A stretch of 64,000 nt of DNA from Tubulanus polymorphus (Eukaryota; Nemertea; Palaeonemertea; Tubulaniformes; Tubulanidae). Each line of letters begins with the position of its first letter. Positions within the stretch are counted from its first letter, which is position 1. Position numbers and translations under genes: made by a program. The stretch spans positions 5,430,501 to 5,494,500 of the forward strand of contig NC_134028.1 of NCBI RefSeq assembly GCF_964204645.1. The letters are read 5' to 3'. Under the pieces are notes generated by a model. That model had not been told where the DNA came from, did no database searches, and saw only the letters and a program-made list of their open reading frames with translations. Positions 58,860 through 64,000 of the stretch are shown in pieces.

Positions 58860-61285
58860 AAATATAATTATATGAAAAAAAGATATAGGGGTTGCCCTAC
58901 CCCTTCCAATTTTGAATCCCTTAAGAACTCGTCTAAAAACTATAAAAAGGTCATCCGAGGAAATAAGAAGAAACAAAAGGATGAATTTATTAAGGAATTG
59001 AGAGAATGCGAAATTAATAACCCAAAAAAGTATTGGTCGATGCTAAACTCTGCGAGCGGAACAAAAAATAATGAGGCTAATATAGATATTGATATTTTTC
59101 TTGAACATTTTATGAGATTAAATGATTTGAATAATGTTAACAATGAAACCGATGACGGTGATGAGCCCCCAGACGTGGGTGACCATCCTGTCTATGACAA
59201 TTACATTTTGAACAGTGATATAACCAGTGATGAGGTAATTAAGGCTAAGGTAATCTCTTTACTCAAAAACAATAAGGCCCCAGGCATTGATGGAATCACG
59301 AATGAGCTGTTGGGAGTTAGTCAGTATCCGTTTTTAGTTGATATATTACAAAAATTATTCAATTTAGTTCTTAAAACAGGATATGTTCCAGAGATGTGGT
59401 CTATAGGCGTCATCAAACCCATTTTCAAAAAGAATGGCGATCCCTCTAATCCTGATAATTATAGAGGTATTACCTTAGTTAGCTGTCTTGGTAAATTATT
59501 TACAAGTATCCTAAATCAAAGATTGTCAACATTCCTAGATACGAATCACATTATAAGTGAAGCCCAGGCTGGCTTTAGATCGAAATATTCCACCATTGAT
59601 CATATTTACACGCTTAAAACAATCGTAGAGCTGTATCTTTGTCAGGGAAGAAGACTTTTTTGCGCCTTTGTTGATTTTAAGAAAGCTTTCGACTCGATTT
59701 GTAGGGTAACGTTATGGCGAAAATTAATTGCTAACAGTGTTAATGGAAACTTTTTCAATGTGGTCAAAAATATGTATAACTCTCACCTATCCTCTTTTCG
59801 TTATTCTTAAACGACATTGAAGAATTTTTCATTGATCGTGGAAAACCGACTTTGTCATTTATAGAAAAACTAAATTTGAATCGTGATCAGGATATTGATA
59901 CTTTACTGAATTTATTCATAATACTATACGCAGATGATACAGTTATTCTTGCTGAGGATGCGAAATCTCTTCAGCTACACTTAATGGTCTTAATGGTCTC
60001 ACTGTTAACTCAGAGAAAACTAAAGTACTAGTATTTGCGCGAAGTAAATCCCGGATAAAAACGATTTCGAAATTTATGTTTGGTGATCAAGAGTTAGAGG
60101 TAGTTGAAGATTATGTTTATCTCGGAGTAAAATTCAATTGGAATGGTAACTTTGCTAAGGCAAAAAAGTATCTTTACGATAAAGCTATGAGAGCTATGTT
60201 TTCGATCGTTCAAAAAGGCAGACGTTTGAAATTGCCCATAGATGTTATGTTTAAATTATTTGATACGTGTGTTGCTCCAATAGCCATGTATGGGTGTGAG
60301 ATCTGGGGATACGAAAATCTTGATTTATTAGAAAATATTCATTGCTTCTTCTGTAAAATCTTAATGAAAGTGACGAAATATTCTCGCAACTTACAAGTTT
60401 TATCAGAGCTAGGCCGTTACCCTTTGAATATAGATGTTAGACGCAGGATGATTAACTTTTGGGTTAAAACAGTATCTGGAAAGCAAACCAAACTTAATTC
60501 AATACTCTATAAAATATCTTTCAATTTATTTTTAAGGGATAAATTTAAGAGCCCTTGGTTATCATATATAAAGAAAACGTTTGATGACTGTGGTTTGTCC
60601 TGCATTTGGACGCAGCAATTCATGACTAACAGTAAATCTTTTTCAAAACGAATAAAACAGATACTCCGTGACCAGCACCTTCAAGAAACTGTATCTGCCA
60701 TTTAAATACTAATCCGATATACACTAACTTTAGGCAATATAAAAATGATATTAGGTTAGAGAAGTATATAATAGAACTTGGTGAAGACTTAGGAACTAGT
60801 TTATTTGAATTTAGGGTGGGGTCCTATATTTTACCTGTGAACAAATTTTCAAACCTTCATTTAGACAGAGCCGATAGAATATGCCCCACTTGTAATACTT
60901 TAGGTGACGAATCCCATTTTCTGTTTGACTGTACCTTACTTAACGAACAACGCAAAAACTTTTTGAATTTGAATACCTTAAATACCCTTGACATTCTGAA
61001 AAACCCAACGGTCAACTTAGCTAAATTCATTAAGACCGGCTTAGATGTATATAGATCCCTCCAATAGTATATATAGTATTGTAAATAGTTGATGTATATA
61101 ATAGTATATATAGTATTGTAAATAGTTGATGTATATATATATATTTTGTTACGTTTTCATTCTCTAAATTTTAATCACTTCAGTGTTGTTTTGTAAATAT
61201 TTGTATATACATGTGTAATAGCTTTCCTCCATATACCATGGAAATGGTTGGAGTGTAAATAAATCGTAATCGTAATCGTAAACAT
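58860..61285 (+). mobile_element. degenerate non-LTR retrotransposon with reverse transcriptase
   Basis: The reverse transcriptase is spread over broken frames. 58872-59810 encodes the fingers/palm (NNKAPGIDGITNELL, NPDNYRGITLVSCLGK, QAGFRSKYSTIDH, FVDFKKAFDS). The active-site YADD lies at about 59931-59942, after a frame break and deletion. 60076-60705 encodes the thumb/C-terminal part, and after one more frame shift 60720-61067 gives the zinc-knuckle end (ADRICPTCN, DESHFLFDC). The endonuclease domain is absent, so it is 5' truncated. The 3' UTR ends AATAAATCGTAATCGTAATC, a CGTAAT-type tail. Not intact, so presumed immobile. Confidence 0.9.
61062..61141. repeat. short tandem duplication in LINE 3' UTR
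   Basis: Two direct copies of about 36 bp containing AGTATATATAGTATTGTAAA then TAGTTGATGTATAT. Confidence 0.85.
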
Positions 61286-62079
61286 CAACCTCTGGATTCT
61301 TCTCATATTCGATTAAAGTCTATCCATAATTTCTCAAATTCTTTGAATGGTGATCAGTAAAAACCACCTTAAATATGAACCTTAAGATCATCTGAGTTTA
61401 TCAAAATGAGTGATTTGCCTAATTTCTGACGAGGGAGGCTAAAAATCTAGATGAAAGTTCATTGAAAGTGAACTAGATTTTGACGGGGTTGTCGCACTGT
61501 TACGCACGCCATCTAGCGGGATAGCTGGTGGCACGAAGTCCTCATTGAAATGCACACACGATTTCTATCATTGAAAATTGAGAGAGTGGCCATGTTTGTG
61601 TTTGCTGCTTCGCGTAAATCCCGCACGGTGGCGGAACCGCGCGGAGTGGGGCCGATACGTCTAGATAGTCCATTGGTTAATCGAATACGCCATGTAAGAT
61701 TTTTCATTATTTCGTGAAAGTCTAATCTGCTCAAAGTTGGAACATTGAATAAAACTAGCGAGCAAACTAGACCACGAGTCGCCTTTAGTAATATTTAAAT
61801 TCCTTTAAAGCACAGAAAATAAGAAATATACCCGAAGAGTTGATCCTTAACTGATTGGTTGACTTCTCCATACTCAACTGTTGCCGGAGTTTTAGGCTAC
61901 ATGTTTTTCCGCTGTCAGAAGAGAGTTCCGCTCTCGGACGAGATTTCAGATGACGGAGAAATTCGGGGAGTAACACTTTTAAACTGCTACAGAGAGGTTT
62001 TCCATAATTCTGCTGTCACTCCATGTGGATGGAAAGTGTCGTTGCAAGTACATTCGTTTAAAGTGTCGTTGCAAGTTGC
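61286..62079. other. intergenic between two retrotransposons
   Basis: Includes the block 61663-61744 shared with 57487-57552 and a tRNA-like scrap at about 61755-61785. No gene supported. Confidence 0.5.
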
Positions 62080-63060
62080 ATTATGTACTCGATAAGACCA
62101 ACCTTTTATTATTCTCGGGAAGAATTAAAATAACGAAGACCATTAAACTATACATTGATGATGAAGCAATAAAAAAGGTGACAGCGGCCAAATTTTTAGG
62201 CGTTATAATTGACGACAAAATCACATGGGAACACCACATACATCAAGTTGAAATTAAATTTCGCAGAATACTTTTTATCCTTAGCAAACTAAAACATAAA
62301 CTTCCTAATTACACCTTAAAAACAATATATCAATCATTAGCATTACCTCACATACAATACTGTAATATCGTCTGGGCTAACAACTACCCCTCAAGACTAA
62401 ATAATCTCTATATCCTACAGAAAAAAGCTATGCGCATAATAAATAAGAAACATTACCTAGAACATTCAGGACCATTATTCAAATCTACGAAACAACTCAC
62501 AATATTCGATATCAATAATCAACAAGTTCTACACTTCATGTTTAAATCTATAAATGACCTACTTCCTAAGCGATACAATTATTTATTTACAAACAAAGTT
62601 AAACACAACCACAATACACGTCGATGTAAGGAATTAGATGTAACTTTCACAAAGCATAATTATAGGCAATTTACAATAATCCACAAAGGCCCAAAACTCT
62701 GGAACTCTGTACAGAAAAATCTGAAATTATGTCATTCTATCGCGTCTTTTGGAAATACTGTAAAAAATTATCTCATTTCCCAATATGTTTAGATGAAATT
62801 ATGTACTTCTAATTGATCAATCTAATATACTAAATATCCTGGAATCATCATATTTTTCATGTTGAATGTTTTTGTCATGTAACTTGTATGTATGAATGGG
62901 GCGTGAATGTGAGTGTGTGGGCGACTGGGCCTCTCAGGTAATAAGTTTATTTAAACTTCACCTGTCGTCCAACGTCCTATTTTACAATATTTTGTACTAA
63001 TTCCTACTACTTTATATTGTAATTTAATTCGTAAATAAAACATAAACATAAACATGCATT
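62080..63060 (+). mobile_element. 5'-truncated non-LTR retrotransposon, 3' third of ORF2
   Basis: A frame open to 62792 encodes the end of a jockey/CR1-like ORF2: KFLGVIIDDKITWEHHI, LKTIYQSLALPHIQYCNIVW, LNNLYILQKKAMRIINKKHY, HNHNTRRCKELDV, GPKLWNSVQKNLK. These are standard C-terminal blocks of such elements. It ends in an AAACAT-type tail (AAATAAAACATAAACATAAA). It is a different family from 58860-61285 and the parent family of the decayed copy at 11020-11620. The upstream codons 62025-62079 are unlikely to belong to it. Confidence 0.88.
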
Positions 63061-63789
63061 TGTTTCATCACAGATCCGCGCATACAGCGAGCAAAATGAA
63101 AATAAATAGGAAATGTTCTGACTGATAACGCAATCAATTTCAAACCAGTTAACCCTACGTAAGCATCAAACTTGTTATAAATGTTTTCCTGTGACTTATC
63201 ACGAATACCTTGCGAAAAAAAGAAAACATCTACCTGTATTAATTACTCTTTCAGAAATCATTGTCAGTTGATGTCTCGCATCGATAAACATCAACTGATT
63301 GTTGATTATCAAAATGTTTTCTATTTTTTCTACAACTCATAGAGAAAATAACTGACTCTTCGATACAAAATATAGCTGCTGATTCATAGACGATCTCTGC
63401 ATATTGTAACTATTGATAATTGAGTCAAGAATTTGTGTGGAATCAATGAAAGATCCTCAACATTACCAAGCCCTTATTCTGAACTAAGCGCCACTTGGCT
63501 GTGTTGCGTGTTACAGAAAGCCCAGGTTTTTTTTTGAAAATCAAACGCTCAAAGACGCTGGCTACGGGCCTGATTTAAGTTCAATTTATTGAAAACCTAC
63601 TATGTCTGGAATCGCTTTGTAAGCATATCCGCAATCCGTTTATGAATGAAATGGTTTCGGGCTGATACTATGAAAAATGGCCATGATCAGGGCGTCGCTG
63701 AAAGAATTATGTTGTATAGGTGTGGCTGTTTGTAAATTTCTGAAAAAAGGCCAATGTGGCTTCCCAAATCATTATATGCTAGGTGTTTT
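63061..63789. other. unannotated AT-rich sequence
   Basis: No gene seen. A short hairpin (TCAGTTGATG / CATCAACTGA) lies at about 63266-63298. Confidence 0.5.
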
Positions 63790-64000
63790 AGAACGATAAC
63801 CACACTCAAACGTGGTGAGCAGATAATAAGATAAAAACCCACTATCTACAGATTAAAAGAATTTAAAAACAAGAATTTATTTATTCAATCTAAAATATAT
63901 ATAAGACACGACGTTTCGATCTCACCCTAGAGATCATCGTCAGGTGTGAGATATAGGCTAAAACAGGGGTATATATACAGAGGAGAACAGGTTAATTGAG
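63790..64000 (-). repeat. hammerhead-like repeat, best-preserved copy, runs off the window
   Basis: Matches one arm of the fold-back at 5472-5785 (ACGTGGTGAGCAGATAATAAG, then AACCCACTATCTACA and the hammerhead block). On the minus strand 63943-63910 reads CTGACGA, T, stem GATCTC/GAGATC with loop TAGGGT, then GAAACGTC. Flanking CACAC and GTGT pair four bases as stem I. The element continues beyond the end of the window. Confidence 0.7.

Noticed and set aside
1-64000. CRISPR arrays, operons or bacterial-type systems
   Set aside because: The window is an animal nuclear sequence with spliced genes; no spaced direct-repeat arrays or Shine-Dalgarno-led gene clusters are present.

Overview
The window is eukaryotic nuclear DNA from an animal: AT-rich, intron-rich, with GT-AG introns, AATAAA polyadenylation signals and many interspersed repeats. 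Gene content (UNC5, DEG/ENaC channels, IRF, PLD6, STK19, an APOL-like protein, eIF3L, IPMK) and the short-inverted-repeat elements suggest a marine invertebrate, most likely a lophotrochozoan. That placement is inference; nothing here fixes the species. Exon coordinates below were built by hand from reading frames, GT/AG (one GC) sites and phase continuity; every multi-exon model closes in phase to a stop codon.

Layout: (1) 117-291, last coding exon of an UNC5-type death-domain receptor, then a long AT-rich 3' region. (2) 2721-16633, a tandem pair of nine-exon DEG/ENaC channel genes. Both carry a roughly 450-residue helix-rich insertion in one very long seventh exon, placed between the last extracellular cysteines and the strand leading to TM2. 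This is the most unusual thing in the window. (3) 17179-22049, PLD6 (+) and a convergent STK19 gene (-). (4) 23706-24650, an APOL-like glycine-rich membrane protein. (5) 26684-34494, a divergent pair: an unrecognised 323-aa six-exon gene (-) and sixteen-exon eIF3L (+). (6) 35129-39476, a secreted trypsin-like protease and a small C-type-lectin-like secreted protein. (7) 41285-44113, an IRF transcription factor (-). (8) 44114-52453, about 8 kb with no recognisable complete gene. (9) 52454-54925, inositol polyphosphate multikinase (-). (10) 55000-64000, repeat-rich DNA with three truncated non-LTR retrotransposons and hammerhead-like motifs.

The genes do not form an operon or pathway; this is ordinary neighbouring gene territory. 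Points worth following are the enlarged channel ectodomain, the patchwork of near-identical and diverged exons between the two channel genes (gene conversion), and a family of fold-back repeats carrying hammerhead-ribozyme-like cores in at least four places. A 1.77-kb long-terminal-inverted-repeat element sits inside a channel intron, and there are two piggyBac-type MITEs, a probable piggyBac remnant and a pogo/Tigger-type MITE.
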